From NCBI GenBank assembly GCA_963699015.1, contig CAVOSX010000007.1:38415-102414 (forward strand): a DNA stretch of 64,000 bases, written 5' to 3'. Below the pieces are notes generated by a model, which saw only the letters and a list, made by a program, of their open reading frames with translations, had not been told where the DNA came from and did no database searches. Position numbers and translations under genes: made by a program. The DNA comes from PALSA-505 sp963699015. GTDB lineage: Bacteria; Actinomycetota; Actinomycetes; Streptosporangiales; Streptosporangiaceae. This document shows, one piece after another, positions 27,420-36,935 of this stretch (positions within the stretch are counted from its first letter, which is position 1; every line of letters starts with the position of its first letter).

Positions 27420-30338
27420 TCACCGCGCCAGCGCCACCACATCTTCCAGGGCCGCCCGGAGATCCTCGGTGAGGCCGCCCGGGTCGGTGATCGCGGCGGC
27501 GTCGGCGTTGATCCCAATGCAGCATTCCTCGTTGTGCGAGATCAGGGTGATCATGGCCGCGCAGCCGGGCAGCGGCCCGAACGGGTACATGCGGGTGATC
27601 CGCGATCCCGCGATGTACACCGGGTAGGGAACTCCGGGCACATTGGACACCTGCACGTCGTTGGCGCTGGTGAGCTGGCCGGAGATCGCGGCGATGACAG
27701 GCGGGGGCAGCCAGCTCAGTGCCGGGGCGAGCGCGGCCGATACCGTGTCGGTCGCGGCGGCGCTGGCCGCCCTGGCGGTGAGCACGAACTCCCGCACGGC
27801 GGCGATCTGGGCGGCCGGGTCCGTCTCGGTCATGTCCGCGGCGAACCGGGCGCCGGTGAAGCGGTTGCCGCCCTGCGGGTCGTCCTGGGTGCGCAGGCTG
27901 ATCGGGAACCCCACGGTGAGCCTGTCCGCCGGGTCGCCGTGCCGTTCGTGATAGCGGCGGAACCCGCCGATCACGCCGGCCAGCAGCCCGTCATTGAGCG
28001 AGCCGCCGCCCGCTTTCGCTCCGGCCTTGAGTTCGGCCAGCGGCACGTCAAGCACCTCGAAGTGCCAGCCGCCGCCGCGGGGGGCCAGCAGCGCGGAGCC
28101 GCGCGGGCCGGGGGCGGCCGTGCGCCCCAGCCAGCGCACCGTCTCGACCGCTTGTCCCGCCGCCTGTTCGGCGCTCTGCCAGGGCCGCCGCAGCGCGCCG
28201 AGCGTCTCGATGCCCTGGCGCAGCGCAACGGTCGGCGCGGACCGGGCGTACCCGGCCATCTGCCCGGTGAACAGGCCGATCCGGGATGCCTGCGCCGGCG
28301 CGGCCGCCAGCGGCTCGGGCCGCCGCGGGTCGTGCTCGGGCGTGCGGCTGTGCAGCCGGGTGATGAGCTGCACCGCGCCGAGCCCGTCGGTCACGCTGTG
28401 ATGGCTCTTGACCAGGTACCCGGCCCGGCCGCCGGCCAGGCCCTCGACCAGCAGCGCTTCCCACAGCGGGCGGTCCCTGTCGAACGGGGCGGCGGCGAAG
28501 TCCTGCACCACGTCCAGGAGCTGGCGCAACGAGCCTGGGGCGGGCAGGCTGACCCGGTGGACATGCCGGGAGAGGTCGAACTGGCCGACGTTGACCCAGG
28601 TCGGGGCGCCCAGCCCGAACAGCGGCTCGACCACGCGCTCGCGCATCCGCGGCACCATGCGCGAGGCCCACTCGTGCGCAGCGAGCAGCCGGTCCCAGCC
28701 GGGAACGGGGTCGAGCAGCTCAAGCAGGCTGACGTTCGCCCGCAGCCTGCTGTCGGCCTCCTCGGCCCGCCACATCGCCGTCTCCAGCGGGTTCATCTGC
28801 GGCGAGGTGCCCCAGTCGAGCGGGGCCGCCGGGGGCGGCCCCGGCAGGTGGGGCTCGGTGACCTGGACCGGCCCGGACCCGCGGCTTGGCCAGTCGGCAA
28901 GCGTGGCCAGATACTGCCGGTGGACCTCGTGTACGTGCTTGTCCAGGTCCGCTGGCGTCCAGCCGAGGGTCGGGATCGGCGGCAGGACCGCGATCTGGAC
29001 GCTGCCGGCCCGGATCGTGGACGCGTTCCGCCACATCAGCTCGCCGGAGTTGCGGATGACGATGGGCACGATCGGCACGCCCGCCTGCATCGCGACGTGG
29101 AACGCGCCCTTCTTGAACGCCCCCAGGGCCGGCGTCGCCGACCGGGTGCCCTCCGGCGCGATCACCAGCGAGATCCCGCTGCGCAGCTTGCGGACGGCCG
29201 GCTCCAGGGCCTCGCGCGCCTGCTCGGTGTTGCCGCGGTCCACGAACGCCACGTCGGCGAGCCGGAACACCAGCCCGAACCCGGGCGTGCTTGCCAGTTC
29301 CTTCTTGGCCACGCCGGTGAACCCGCCGCGCAGCAGCTTGGCCAGGATGAGCACGTCAAGCTGGCTCTGGTGGTTGAACAGGAACACGGCAGGCCGGGCG
29401 GCCAGGTACTCGGCCCCGGTGACGTCCAGCCGCACCCCGGCCAGCACGCTGCCCAGCTCGCCGGCCAGGGTAATGCCGAGGTCGACGGCCTCCCGCCGGG
29501 ACCCGGTCGGTGCCCCCAGCGCCAGGCCGGCGGCGAAGCCGCCGAACAGGCCGGTCAGGCCGGCCGCGGTGCGGGCGATGTCCGCCGCCCCTGGCCGCCC
29601 GCGGGAGCGGAACCGCGTCACGGGCCACCCGGAGTGCCGCGCCGCCGCGGCCAGCCCGCGGCCGGGGTTGATCGCCCTGGCCCGGCCGACGGTCCGCAGG
29701 AACGGCACATCCTCGTCCCCGTTGGAGTAGGCGTAGCTCTCCGGCAGTTCGATGTCGTGGCCGGCCGCGAACGCGCGGACCGCCTCGGCCTTGCCCGCCC
29801 GCCACAGCAGCCGTCCTCCTGGCCGGCCGGTGCAGATCCCGTTCACGATCTCCACCGGCGAGACGATGATGTGCTCGACGCCCATGGCCCTGGCGGCGGG
29901 CTCAACCTGGAACCTGGTGGCGGACGAGGCGAGTACCACGGTGTGCCCGGCCCGCTGGTGCGCCTCGACCAGCCGCCACGCCTCGGGGTACATCGCGCCG
30001 GCGATGCCCTGCACCCACAGCCGCTCGCCCAGCTCGGTGAGCTCGTCCTCGCTGCGCCCGGCCCAGACCCGCATGCCCAGCTCGGTGAACTGCTCGAAGT
30101 CCTGCTCGCTGGTCACCCCGCGCAGGCCGGTGAGCAGCATCCGCCCGAGGTCGGCCGGCGCGACCTGAAGTGACCGCAGGTGGTGGCGGGCGAACGCGGT
30201 CAGCGAGTACCCGTCGATCACCGTCCCGTCGAAGTCGAAGAACGCGCCCACCCGCGCGCCCCTCAGGCCGGCCTCGACGTCGCCGGCCAGCTGCTCCTCC
30301 GACCACAGCCCGCCGCTCCGCTGGCTAGGGTTCGACAC
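27420..30338 (-). CDS. trifunctional HAD phosphatase / AGPAT (PlsC) / wax-ester synthase-DGAT fusion
   Basis: A 972-residue three-domain enzyme. Residues about 31-225 are a HAD-IB hydrolase: DFDGTV at 35-40, Ser in LASSATRF, Lys in AGKAEAV, and YSNGDEDVPF, where Asn replaces the usual first Asp. Residues about 305-480 are an acyltransferase: NHQSQLD at 322-328, EGTRS at 396-400. From Met515 a wax-ester synthase/DGAT follows, with HHSVTDG at 646-652 and SNVPGVPYPVYIAG. HAD-AGPAT fusions are known; the added DGAT would complete phosphatidate formation, dephosphorylation and triacylglycerol synthesis. The GTG at 30338 follows GGGAGG and overlaps the plsB-like stop by 14 bp. Confidence 0.9.
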   Translation of the reverse strand: MSNPSQRSGGLWSEEQLAGDVEAGLRGARVGAFFDFDGTVIDGYSLTAFARHHLRSLQVAPADLGRMLLTGLRGVTSEQDFEQFTELGMRVWAGRSEDELTELGERLWVQGIAGAMYPEAWRLVEAHQRAGHTVVLASSATRFQVEPAARAMGVEHIIVSPVEIVNGICTGRPGGRLLWRAGKAEAVRAFAAGHDIELPESYAYSNGDEDVPFLRTVGRARAINPGRGLAAAARHSGWPVTRFRSRGRPGAADIARTAAGLTGLFGGFAAGLALGAPTGSRREAVDLGITLAGELGSVLAGVRLDVTGAEYLAARPAVFLFNHQSQLDVLILAKLLRGGFTGVAKKELASTPGFGLVFRLADVAFVDRGNTEQAREALEPAVRKLRSGISLVIAPEGTRSATPALGAFKKGAFHVAMQAGVPIVPIVIRNSGELMWRNASTIRAGSVQIAVLPPIPTLGWTPADLDKHVHEVHRQYLATLADWPSRGSGPVQVTEPHLPGPPPAAPLDWGTSPQMNPLETAMWRAEEADSRLRANVSLLELLDPVPGWDRLLAAHEWASRMVPRMRERVVEPLFGLGAPTWVNVGQFDLSRHVHRVSLPAPGSLRQLLDVVQDFAAAPFDRDRPLWEALLVEGLAGGRAGYLVKSHHSVTDGLGAVQLITRLHSRTPEHDPRRPEPLAAAPAQASRIGLFTGQMAGYARSAPTVALRQGIETLGALRRPWQSAEQAAGQAVETVRWLGRTAAPGPRGSALLAPRGGGWHFEVLDVPLAELKAGAKAGGGSLNDGLLAGVIGGFRRYHERHGDPADRLTVGFPISLRTQDDPQGGNRFTGARFAADMTETDPAAQIAAVREFVLTARAASAAATDTVSAALAPALSWLPPPVIAAISGQLTSANDVQVSNVPGVPYPVYIAGSRITRMYPFGPLPGCAAMITLISHNEECCIGINADAAAITDPGGLTEDLRAALEDVVALAR

Positions 30339-32589
30339 CGGCCACCTCCCGCCGCGACGCCGCGTCTATCTCGTCGATCGTGATCACCCGCGCGACGACA
30401 TCGCGCAGCCGCGCGGCGAATGCCCGCCTGCGGCGGGCCAGTTCCGCGCCCCCCTGGCAGGTCAGATCCAGGTTGCCGGCCAGCCTCAGCGCGCCGGAGA
30501 ACAGCTCGCGGGACAGCGACTCCGGTCCGTGCAGCCGGCCCTGCAGCAGCATCTGCCGCCCGACGCCGCTGCATTCGGCGAGGAACTCCTTCTCCTGCAC
30601 CGGGGAACCCGGGTCGCACGCGCCGAGCCGTTCGGCCACCACGAGCTGCGCGTCCAGGAACGACCGCAGCACGCGGTGCGCCATCAGCAGTCGCGAGCGC
30701 TCCAGCACCGCGCGCCCGTCGACCGTCTCGTAATCCGGGTCCAGCCGGGTGAGCTCGGCCGAGAGCTGCGCCCGGTAGGCCTGCTTGTCCGGGAAGAAGA
30801 ACTCGAACTTCAGCTGGTCCCGCAGCCGCATCGCCTCGTCCCAGCGGTCGGCGGGCGGGCTGAGCAGCACCAGTTCCGCGACCGCGCGGTCGACGAAGTG
30901 GTGGATCGCGCTGTTGCGGTAGAACGCGGCCACCAGGTGCTGGCCCTGCTCGATCGCGTACACCGGTTCCTCGCCGCCGTCGTAGATCGTCACGACATGC
31001 TGGCGGGCGAGCGCGCCCAGCGCGCAGCGCACGCCGTCCGGGGTGCGCAGCGCCTCGTCGGCGTACGGCAGCCCCCGCTCGGCCAGGTAGCTGCGCAGCG
31101 GCTCCAGCACCTGCCGCACCTGGCCCAGGGTCAGGGCGCGGTCGCGCACCCCCAGTAGCGCAAGCGTGACCATCGCCGTCGCGGTGGCCGGGGTCACCTG
31201 GTTGATCCGCACGGCCACCTCGAACGCCACCTTCTGCAGCCTCAGCCGCCACGCGTCCCGGCCGTCCTGGCCGTCGCCGCGGGCCATAGCCTCGCGCAGC
31301 GAGAGCGGCTCTGCGAACCGCACCTGCGCGGTCCCGATCCGGCTCAGCTGTCCCCTCGCGTAGGACGCCAGCCAGGACAGCCCTTCGGCCTTCTTCGCCC
31401 CGCCGCCCTGCTCGGCAGCCATGGCCGAGGCCTCGGCGAGCTGGTCGTAGGTGATCGACACCGGGACCAGGCAGGCGTCCTGCGCGTAACCGCGCTCGAT
31501 GGCCTCGGTCAGGTAGGTCAGCAGGCCGAAGCGCGGCGGGCGCAGCTTGCCGGTCCGCGAGCGGCCGCCCTCTAGGTACCACTCCAGGTTGAACCGCTTG
31601 GCCAGCAGGTAGCCGAGGTAGGCCCGCAACGCGAACTTGTAGATCTCGTCCGCGCCGAAGCTGCGCCGGATGAAGATGATGCCGGCCCGCTTGGCCAGCG
31701 GGCCGACCGGCCAGAAGCTAAGGTTGTCCCCGCTGAGCACGTGGTTGCGCGGGAAGTCGTTGCCTGCCAGCACGTCGGCCAGCAGCAGCGAGTCGGCGTA
31801 CGAGCGGTGACTGGGCAGGAACACCAGCGCGTGACGGCGATTCAGCTCGCGCAGCCGGTCCAGTCCGGCGGTGTCGGCCTGGACCTCCCAGGCGCGGGCG
31901 TGCAGCGGGCGCAGCGCGGCCGACAGCAGGTCCGAAGCGAGCGGGCTCACGGAGGCGACCAGGCTTTCCAGGTCGGCCCTGGCCCGTTCCGCCACTTCCG
32001 GCTCGGCGAGGTTCAGCCGGGCGGCGATTCCGGGTACCTCGGCGCGGAATTGCGGACTGTCCTGGATCGCCTCGACAACGTGCCTGGGCACCTTGTAGCG
32101 GTATCCGCGCAGCGGCCGTTCGGCGCGCTCCAGCGCGAGCCTGGCCTGCCGCGCCACGAACTGCGCAAACGAGCCTGTGCCGCCCCAGCGCGCGCGCAGC
32201 GCGGCCACGGTGGCGGGCTCGGCGAGCACCACCCGGGCCCGGCCGGGCTCGCAGCGGGCAATGCGGGCCTGCTGGAAGGACGGCGGCCGCCGGGGGCTGG
32301 CCAGCGACAGGGCACCCGGCCAGCGCCCCTGGCCCGCGGCGCCGCGCTCGCGCGGGAGCCAGGCCACGCGAGCGGCGGTGACCACCGTGTCCGGCGGGGT
32401 CTCGGCCAGCGACAGGGCCAGCCGCGGGCCGTCCAGCGGCATGACCACCGACGGCCCCAGCCCTGCGCCCCGCAGCCACCGGGTGACCAGCGCGCGCTCG
32501 GTCTCGCTCGCCGTCTCGGCCAGCACGATGAGCGGTGCCTGGTCAGGAGGGCCGCCGACCGGGTCCTGCGCTGCCCGCCGCCCGTCCAT
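30325..32589 (-). CDS. plsB: glycerol-3-phosphate 1-O-acyltransferase (PlsB-type)
   Basis: A 754-residue GPAT that acylates glycerol 3-phosphate at sn-1, using acyl-CoA, at the membrane. The four acyltransferase blocks are visible: I, LPSHRSYADSLLLA (H and D catalytic); II, GIIFIRRSFGADEIYK; III, WYLEGGRSRTGKLRPP; IV, LVPVSITYD. The N-terminal 170 residues are a poorly conserved cap and the C-terminal half is helical, as in PlsB. GGAAGGAGC lies before the ATG at 32589. The stop overlaps the start of the trifunctional acyltransferase gene, so the two are coupled. The 125 bp upstream hold no gene. Confidence 0.92.
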   Translation of the reverse strand: MDGRRAAQDPVGGPPDQAPLIVLAETASETERALVTRWLRGAGLGPSVVMPLDGPRLALSLAETPPDTVVTAARVAWLPRERGAAGQGRWPGALSLASPRRPPSFQQARIARCEPGRARVVLAEPATVAALRARWGGTGSFAQFVARQARLALERAERPLRGYRYKVPRHVVEAIQDSPQFRAEVPGIAARLNLAEPEVAERARADLESLVASVSPLASDLLSAALRPLHARAWEVQADTAGLDRLRELNRRHALVFLPSHRSYADSLLLADVLAGNDFPRNHVLSGDNLSFWPVGPLAKRAGIIFIRRSFGADEIYKFALRAYLGYLLAKRFNLEWYLEGGRSRTGKLRPPRFGLLTYLTEAIERGYAQDACLVPVSITYDQLAEASAMAAEQGGGAKKAEGLSWLASYARGQLSRIGTAQVRFAEPLSLREAMARGDGQDGRDAWRLRLQKVAFEVAVRINQVTPATATAMVTLALLGVRDRALTLGQVRQVLEPLRSYLAERGLPYADEALRTPDGVRCALGALARQHVVTIYDGGEEPVYAIEQGQHLVAAFYRNSAIHHFVDRAVAELVLLSPPADRWDEAMRLRDQLKFEFFFPDKQAYRAQLSAELTRLDPDYETVDGRAVLERSRLLMAHRVLRSFLDAQLVVAERLGACDPGSPVQEKEFLAECSGVGRQMLLQGRLHGPESLSRELFSGALRLAGNLDLTCQGGAELARRRRAFAARLRDVVARVITIDEIDAASRREVAGVEP

Positions 32590-32714
32590 CCCGGCTCCTT
32601 CCGTCCAGGATCACCATCCTCGCCCATTCCGGGGCCGCGGTCACCTGGCGTTGCCCGCCGGACGGAGACGAACCCCGTCCCCGGTCCGGCCGGTCCGGCC
32701 AGCGCGGGCAGGCG

Positions 32715-33746
32715 TCAGCGGCCACCGGTGGCGAACTCGGCGCGGACTCCGAGCAGCCGCACCGGCCGCCGGCCGGTGAACTTGTCCAGGGCGGCCAGCG
32801 CAGCCTGCCTCAGCGGGGCGGCCGCCACGGTGGGCACGGCTAGCGGGTGCCCGTGGGTCTGGGTGACGAACGGCGCGTAGCGGACCTTCACCACCACCCG
32901 GACGGCCGGCCGGCGCTCGCTCGCCAGCTCGCCCGCGACCAGATCGGCGAGCCGCGCGACCTCCGCGCGCACCTGAGTCCAGTCCGCGATGTTGCGCTGG
33001 AACGTGATCTCCTTGCCGTGCGAGCGCGGCTGGTACGGCGTCTGGTCCACCTCGCGCTCGCCGTGACCGCGCGCCAGCAGTACCAGCCAGGGCCCGGTGA
33101 CCGGGCCGAACTGCCGGGCGAGCGATTGCGGGTCGGCGGCTGCGAGGTCGGCGACGGTGCGGATGCCGAGTTCGGCGAGCCGCTTGGCGGTCTTCGGGCC
33201 GATGCCCCACAGCGCATCCGGCGGCCGCGCACCCAGCACCTCGGACCAGTTCTCGTAGGTGAGCCGGAAGATGCCCGCGGGCTTGCCGAAGCCGGTGGCC
33301 AGCTTGGCCTGCAGCTTGTTCTGGCCGATGCCGACCGTGCAATCCAGCCTGGTGGCGTCGCGAACCCGCCGCTGCAGCTCGCGGGCGAAACTCTCTGGGT
33401 CGTCGTGGTCGGTGCCCAGGAAGGCCTCGTCCCAGCCCATCACCTCCAGCGCGGCCCCCGATTCGCGCAGCGCCGCCATCACCCGCGCGGAAACCGCCTC
33501 ATAGGCCTGCTTGTCCACGGGCAGGAACACCGCCTGCGGGCACCGCCGCGCCGCCGTGCGCAGCGGCAGGCCGGAATGCACGCCGTGTGCGCGCGCCTCG
33601 TACGAGGCGGTGCTGACCACGCCCCGCTTCGCCGGGTCTCCGTCACCTCCGACCACGACCGGGCGGCCGGCCAGCTCGGGGCGGCGCAGCACCTCGACCG
33701 CGGCGATGAACTGGTCGAGGTCAACGTGCAGCACCCAGGAAGCCAC
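32715..33746 (-). CDS. dinB: DNA polymerase IV (DinB, Y family)
   Basis: A 343-residue translesion polymerase. Metal-binding acidic residues are in LHVDLDQF and in VMGWDEAFLG (usually SIDEAYLD). The finger and thumb follow, with VGIGQNKLQAKLAT and a helix-hairpin-helix at DALWGIGPKTAKRLAELG, then the little-finger domain. The start is GTG at 33746, 7 bp after the DUF72 stop. TATGAC six bases upstream is a near-match to a leaderless -10 box. There is no clear clamp-binding motif at the C-terminus, which ends VRAEFATGGR. LexA is encoded about 8 kb away. Confidence 0.9.
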   Translation of the reverse strand: MASWVLHVDLDQFIAAVEVLRRPELAGRPVVVGGDGDPAKRGVVSTASYEARAHGVHSGLPLRTAARRCPQAVFLPVDKQAYEAVSARVMAALRESGAALEVMGWDEAFLGTDHDDPESFARELQRRVRDATRLDCTVGIGQNKLQAKLATGFGKPAGIFRLTYENWSEVLGARPPDALWGIGPKTAKRLAELGIRTVADLAAADPQSLARQFGPVTGPWLVLLARGHGEREVDQTPYQPRSHGKEITFQRNIADWTQVRAEVARLADLVAGELASERRPAVRVVVKVRYAPFVTQTHGHPLAVPTVAAAPLRQAALAALDKFTGRRPVRLLGVRAEFATGGR

Positions 33747-33753
33747 GCTCCAG

Positions 33754-34542
33754 TCATACCCGCTGATCAGCGTCGATGTCGGGTACCTCGGCCCGGGATA
33801 CCGGACGGCCCTCGGCGCGGGCCAGCGACGCGAAGGCCGCGGCGTCACCGGGCGCGGCCCCGCCCTGGTCGTTGTTGAAGTAGACGAACACGTCCGCCGG
33901 GCCTGGCCAGGCGGCGCCGATCCGCCGCACCCAGCCGCGCAGCGCCTGCCGGCCGTACCGGGGCCACGGTCGTGCTCGGCCTTCATGCAGGCGCAGGTAG
34001 CCCCAGTCGGCGGTGCGCCACAGCGCGGTGACCGGGCGGCCGCGCCGGTCCGCCCAGCACAGTGCGGCGTTGCGGCGGGTCAGTAGCTGGCGGATGTCGT
34101 CGGCCCACCACGACTCGTGCCGGAACTCCACCGCGACGCGGACGCCGGGGAAGCGGGAGAACTCGCCCAGGCAGTCATCGAGCGCGCGTGCGTCGGCGGG
34201 CAGATTCGGCGGCAGCTGCAGCAGCACCGGGCCGAGCCGGTCACCGAGCCCCGCGGCCGCGCGCATCAGGCGCTGCACCGGCTCGGCAGGATCGCGCAGC
34301 CGCCTGATGTGGGTCAGGTACCGGCTCGCCTTGACCGCCATCACGAAGCCCTCGGGCGTCCGGGCCCGCCACCCGGCGAACGTGTCCGGGCCGGGCAGCC
34401 GGTAGAAGGCGCCGTTGTTCTCGACCGTGCCGTAGCACCCGGCGTAGTACTCCAGCCAGCGGCTCTGCGCCAGGCCTGGCGGATACAGGACGCCGCGCCA
34501 GTCGCGGTACTGCCAGCCTGAGGTGCCCACATAGATACCCAT
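33754..34542 (-). CDS. DUF72 family protein (YecE-like)
   Basis: A 262-residue TIM-barrel-like protein of the DUF72 family. MGIYVGTSGWQYRDWRGVLY opens it, then ENNGAFYRLPGPDTFAGW, VMAVKASRYLTH, LGPVLLQLPPN, VAVEFRHESWW and VFVYFNNDQGG. All are conserved family stretches. The biochemical role is unknown. The start at ATG 34542 is clear; the same frame runs on upstream without meaning. It lies 7 bp before dinB on the same strand, so a DNA-repair link has been guessed from context only. Confidence 0.9.
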   Translation of the reverse strand: MGIYVGTSGWQYRDWRGVLYPPGLAQSRWLEYYAGCYGTVENNGAFYRLPGPDTFAGWRARTPEGFVMAVKASRYLTHIRRLRDPAEPVQRLMRAAAGLGDRLGPVLLQLPPNLPADARALDDCLGEFSRFPGVRVAVEFRHESWWADDIRQLLTRRNAALCWADRRGRPVTALWRTADWGYLRLHEGRARPWPRYGRQALRGWVRRIGAAWPGPADVFVYFNNDQGGAAPGDAAAFASLARAEGRPVSRAEVPDIDADQRV

Positions 34543-34662
34543 CGCCGGTTGCTGATTCCCGTCCTGGCCGGCCTCAATCCCGGACGCCGGACCTGTGCCG
34601 GCGGCAGCTTGCGGTCCGCGCGCGGCCGGGACACACTGACCACATCCGGGAGGAGGGCGGCA

Positions 34663-35874
34663 TTGGCGGGCAGGCAGCTTCCCCGGTGGTCGCAGCTGCG
34701 GCCGCTGCTGCGGACCGAACGGCTGCCGGCTGATCCCACCGAGCGGCGGCTGTCCCGCGCGCACACCATTGCCGACTTGCGTGCGATCGCCGTGCGCCGG
34801 CTCCCGCGCGCGGTGTTCGACTACGCCGACGGCGCCGCCGAGCAGGAGATCAGCCTGCGCCGGGCGCGCCGCAGCTTCGCCCGGGTGCAGTTCCATCCCG
34901 CGATGCTGCGGGACGTGGGCACCACCGACACCGGCAGCACGGTGCTCGGTCACCGCTGGCCGCTGCCGTTCGGGCTGGCGCCGACCGGTTTCACCCGGCT
35001 GCTCCACCATGAGGGCGAACGGGCGGCGGCGCGGGCCGCGCAGCGGGCGGGCCTCACGTTCGCGCTGTCCACGATGGGCACCACCTCGATCGAGCAGGTG
35101 GTCGTTGAGGCGCCGGACGCCCGCAAGTGGTTCCAGCTCTACGTGTGGCGGGACCGCGACGCCGCCAAGGATCTGGTCGGGCGGGCCCGCGCGGCAGGCT
35201 ACGAGGCGCTGATGCTGACCGTGGATACGCCGGTCGCGGGCGCGCGGATGCGGGACGTCCGCAACGGGCTGACGATCCCGCCCGCGCTCACGCCGGCCAC
35301 CGTGCTCGACGCGGCGCGCTGCCCCGGATGGTGGTTCAACCTGCTCAGCACCGAGCCGCTGACGTTCGCGAACATGAGCGGGTGGCACGGCACCGTGGCC
35401 GAGCTCGTGAACGAGATGTTCGACCCGTCGGTGACGTTCGCCGACATCGAGTGGCTGCGCGCGGCCTGGCCGGGCCCGCTGCTGATCAAGGGCGTCCAGA
35501 CCGTGGCCGACGCCCGCGCCGCCGTGGACCACGGCGCGGACGGGATCGTGGTGTCCACGCACGGGGGACGGCAGCTGGACCGGGCGGCCGCCCCGCTGGA
35601 GGTGCTGCCCGCGATCGCCGACGCGGTGGGTGACCGGGCCGAGATCCTGCTCGACACCGGGATCATGCACGGCGGTGACGTGGTCGCCGCGCTCGCCCTG
35701 GGCGCGCGGGGCTGCCTGGTGGGCCGGGCGTTCCTGTATGGGCTGATGGCCGGCGGCGAGCGGGGGGTGCAGCGGGCGATCGACATCCTCGCCGCGGAGA
35801 TCACCCGTACGCTACGGCTGCTGGGCGTGGCCAGCGTCGCGGAGCTGAACCGGTCGCACGTGTCGCTGCGCTGA
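34663..35874 (+). CDS. FMN-dependent alpha-hydroxy-acid oxidase
   Basis: A 403-residue FMN enzyme of the lactate/glycolate/mandelate oxidase family. FDYADGAAEQEISLRRAR near the start, FGLAPTGFTRLLHHEGE, ALSTMGTTSIE, LIKGVQTVADA and VSTHGGRQLDR (catalytic His and Arg) follow in order. The phosphate loop reads DTGIMHGGDV where the family normally has DSGIRRGxDV. It oxidises a 2-hydroxyacid to a 2-oxoacid. The start is TTG at 34663, set by a strong gggagga at 34649. It leads a three-gene set with an amidase and an SDR. Confidence 0.9.
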   Translation: MAGRQLPRWSQLRPLLRTERLPADPTERRLSRAHTIADLRAIAVRRLPRAVFDYADGAAEQEISLRRARRSFARVQFHPAMLRDVGTTDTGSTVLGHRWPLPFGLAPTGFTRLLHHEGERAAARAAQRAGLTFALSTMGTTSIEQVVVEAPDARKWFQLYVWRDRDAAKDLVGRARAAGYEALMLTVDTPVAGARMRDVRNGLTIPPALTPATVLDAARCPGWWFNLLSTEPLTFANMSGWHGTVAELVNEMFDPSVTFADIEWLRAAWPGPLLIKGVQTVADARAAVDHGADGIVVSTHGGRQLDRAAAPLEVLPAIADAVGDRAEILLDTGIMHGGDVVAALALGARGCLVGRAFLYGLMAGGERGVQRAIDILAAEITRTLRLLGVASVAELNRSHVSLR

Positions 35875-35915
35875 GCACCAGCCCAGCCGGAGCCGAGCCG
35901 GAGAGGAAGGCCGCG

Positions 35916-36920
35916 ATGGAGGTTGTCGAGTTCCGCCCCGAGCCTGAGCAGTACGCGTTCACGTTCGGCGGCGTCGGGCCGGTCCGCAAGGTGACGCCGG
36001 GAACGCTGCTGCGGCTGTGGACCGAAGACGCGTTCTGCGGCAACATCCGGCGTACCACGGACCTGCCAAGCGCGGCGCTGACCATGCCGTTCGTCAACCC
36101 GCAGACCGGCCCGTTCTACGTCGAGGGCGCCGAAGCCGGCGACACGCTGGCCCTGCACTTCCTGGATCTCAGCCCGGCACGCGGCTGGGGCGCGTCCTGC
36201 ACGATCCCGTTCTTCGGGGGGCTGACCAGCACCGACCGCACCGCCACGCTGCAGGAGCCGCTACCGGAGCGGACCTGGATCTACGAGGTGGACAGCGACC
36301 GGCGGACGGTCGCGTTCCAGGCGCACGCCGGCGGGCTGCGGCTTGAGCTGCCGATGGCCCCCATGCTCGGCACCGTCGGGGTGGCTCCCGCCGCCGGCGA
36401 GGTGCGCTCCTCGCTGGTGCCCGACACCTTCGGCGGGAACATGGACAGCCCGGAAATGCGGGCCGGCGCGACCTGCTACCTGGGAGTCAACGTGGAAGGC
36501 GCGCTGTTCTCGGTGGGCGACGGGCACTACCGGCAGGGCGAGGGCGAGGCGTGCGGCACCGCGGTGGAAGGCGCCATGGACGTCACGCTGATCGTGGATC
36601 TGATCAAGGGCGGCGGGCAGGCCTGGCCGCGGATCGAGAACGACAACTACCTCGCGGTGGTGGGATCGGGCCGTCCGCTCGAGGATGCCTGGCGCGCCAG
36701 CCAGGTCAACATGGTGGCGTGGCTCAGCGAGCTGTACGGGCTGGACACGCTGGACGCCTACCAGCTGCTGTCGCAGATCAGCGAGGCCCCGCTGGCCAAC
36801 GTCGTGGACGCCAACTACAGCGCGGTCACGAAGGTACCCAAGGCCCTGCTCCCCCCGGCGGACGCTTACCGCGGCATGCACCGGCAGCTGCGCGAGGCCG
36901 CCGCGGCGCACGGCCGGTAA
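35916..36920 (+). CDS. acetamidase/formamidase family protein
   Basis: A 334-residue FmdA/AmdA-type amidohydrolase, which releases ammonia from small amides. Family landmarks are NPQTGPFYVEGAEAGDTLAL, DTFGGNMDSPEMRAG and GVNVEGALFSVGDGHYRQGE (acidic and His residues in the active region). The ATG at 35916 follows gagaggaaggccgcg. It sits 41 bp behind the hydroxyacid oxidase and 15 bp ahead of the SDR. The physiological amide is unknown. Confidence 0.9.
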   Translation: MEVVEFRPEPEQYAFTFGGVGPVRKVTPGTLLRLWTEDAFCGNIRRTTDLPSAALTMPFVNPQTGPFYVEGAEAGDTLALHFLDLSPARGWGASCTIPFFGGLTSTDRTATLQEPLPERTWIYEVDSDRRTVAFQAHAGGLRLELPMAPMLGTVGVAPAAGEVRSSLVPDTFGGNMDSPEMRAGATCYLGVNVEGALFSVGDGHYRQGEGEACGTAVEGAMDVTLIVDLIKGGGQAWPRIENDNYLAVVGSGRPLEDAWRASQVNMVAWLSELYGLDTLDAYQLLSQISEAPLANVVDANYSAVTKVPKALLPPADAYRGMHRQLREAAAAHGR

Positions 36921-36935
36921 GACGGGAGGCGGCAG

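Noticed and set aside
33754..35670. A 638-residue version of the DUF72 protein
   Set aside because: Everything before Met at 34542 is antisense to the hydroxyacid oxidase gene and has the look of a shadow frame.
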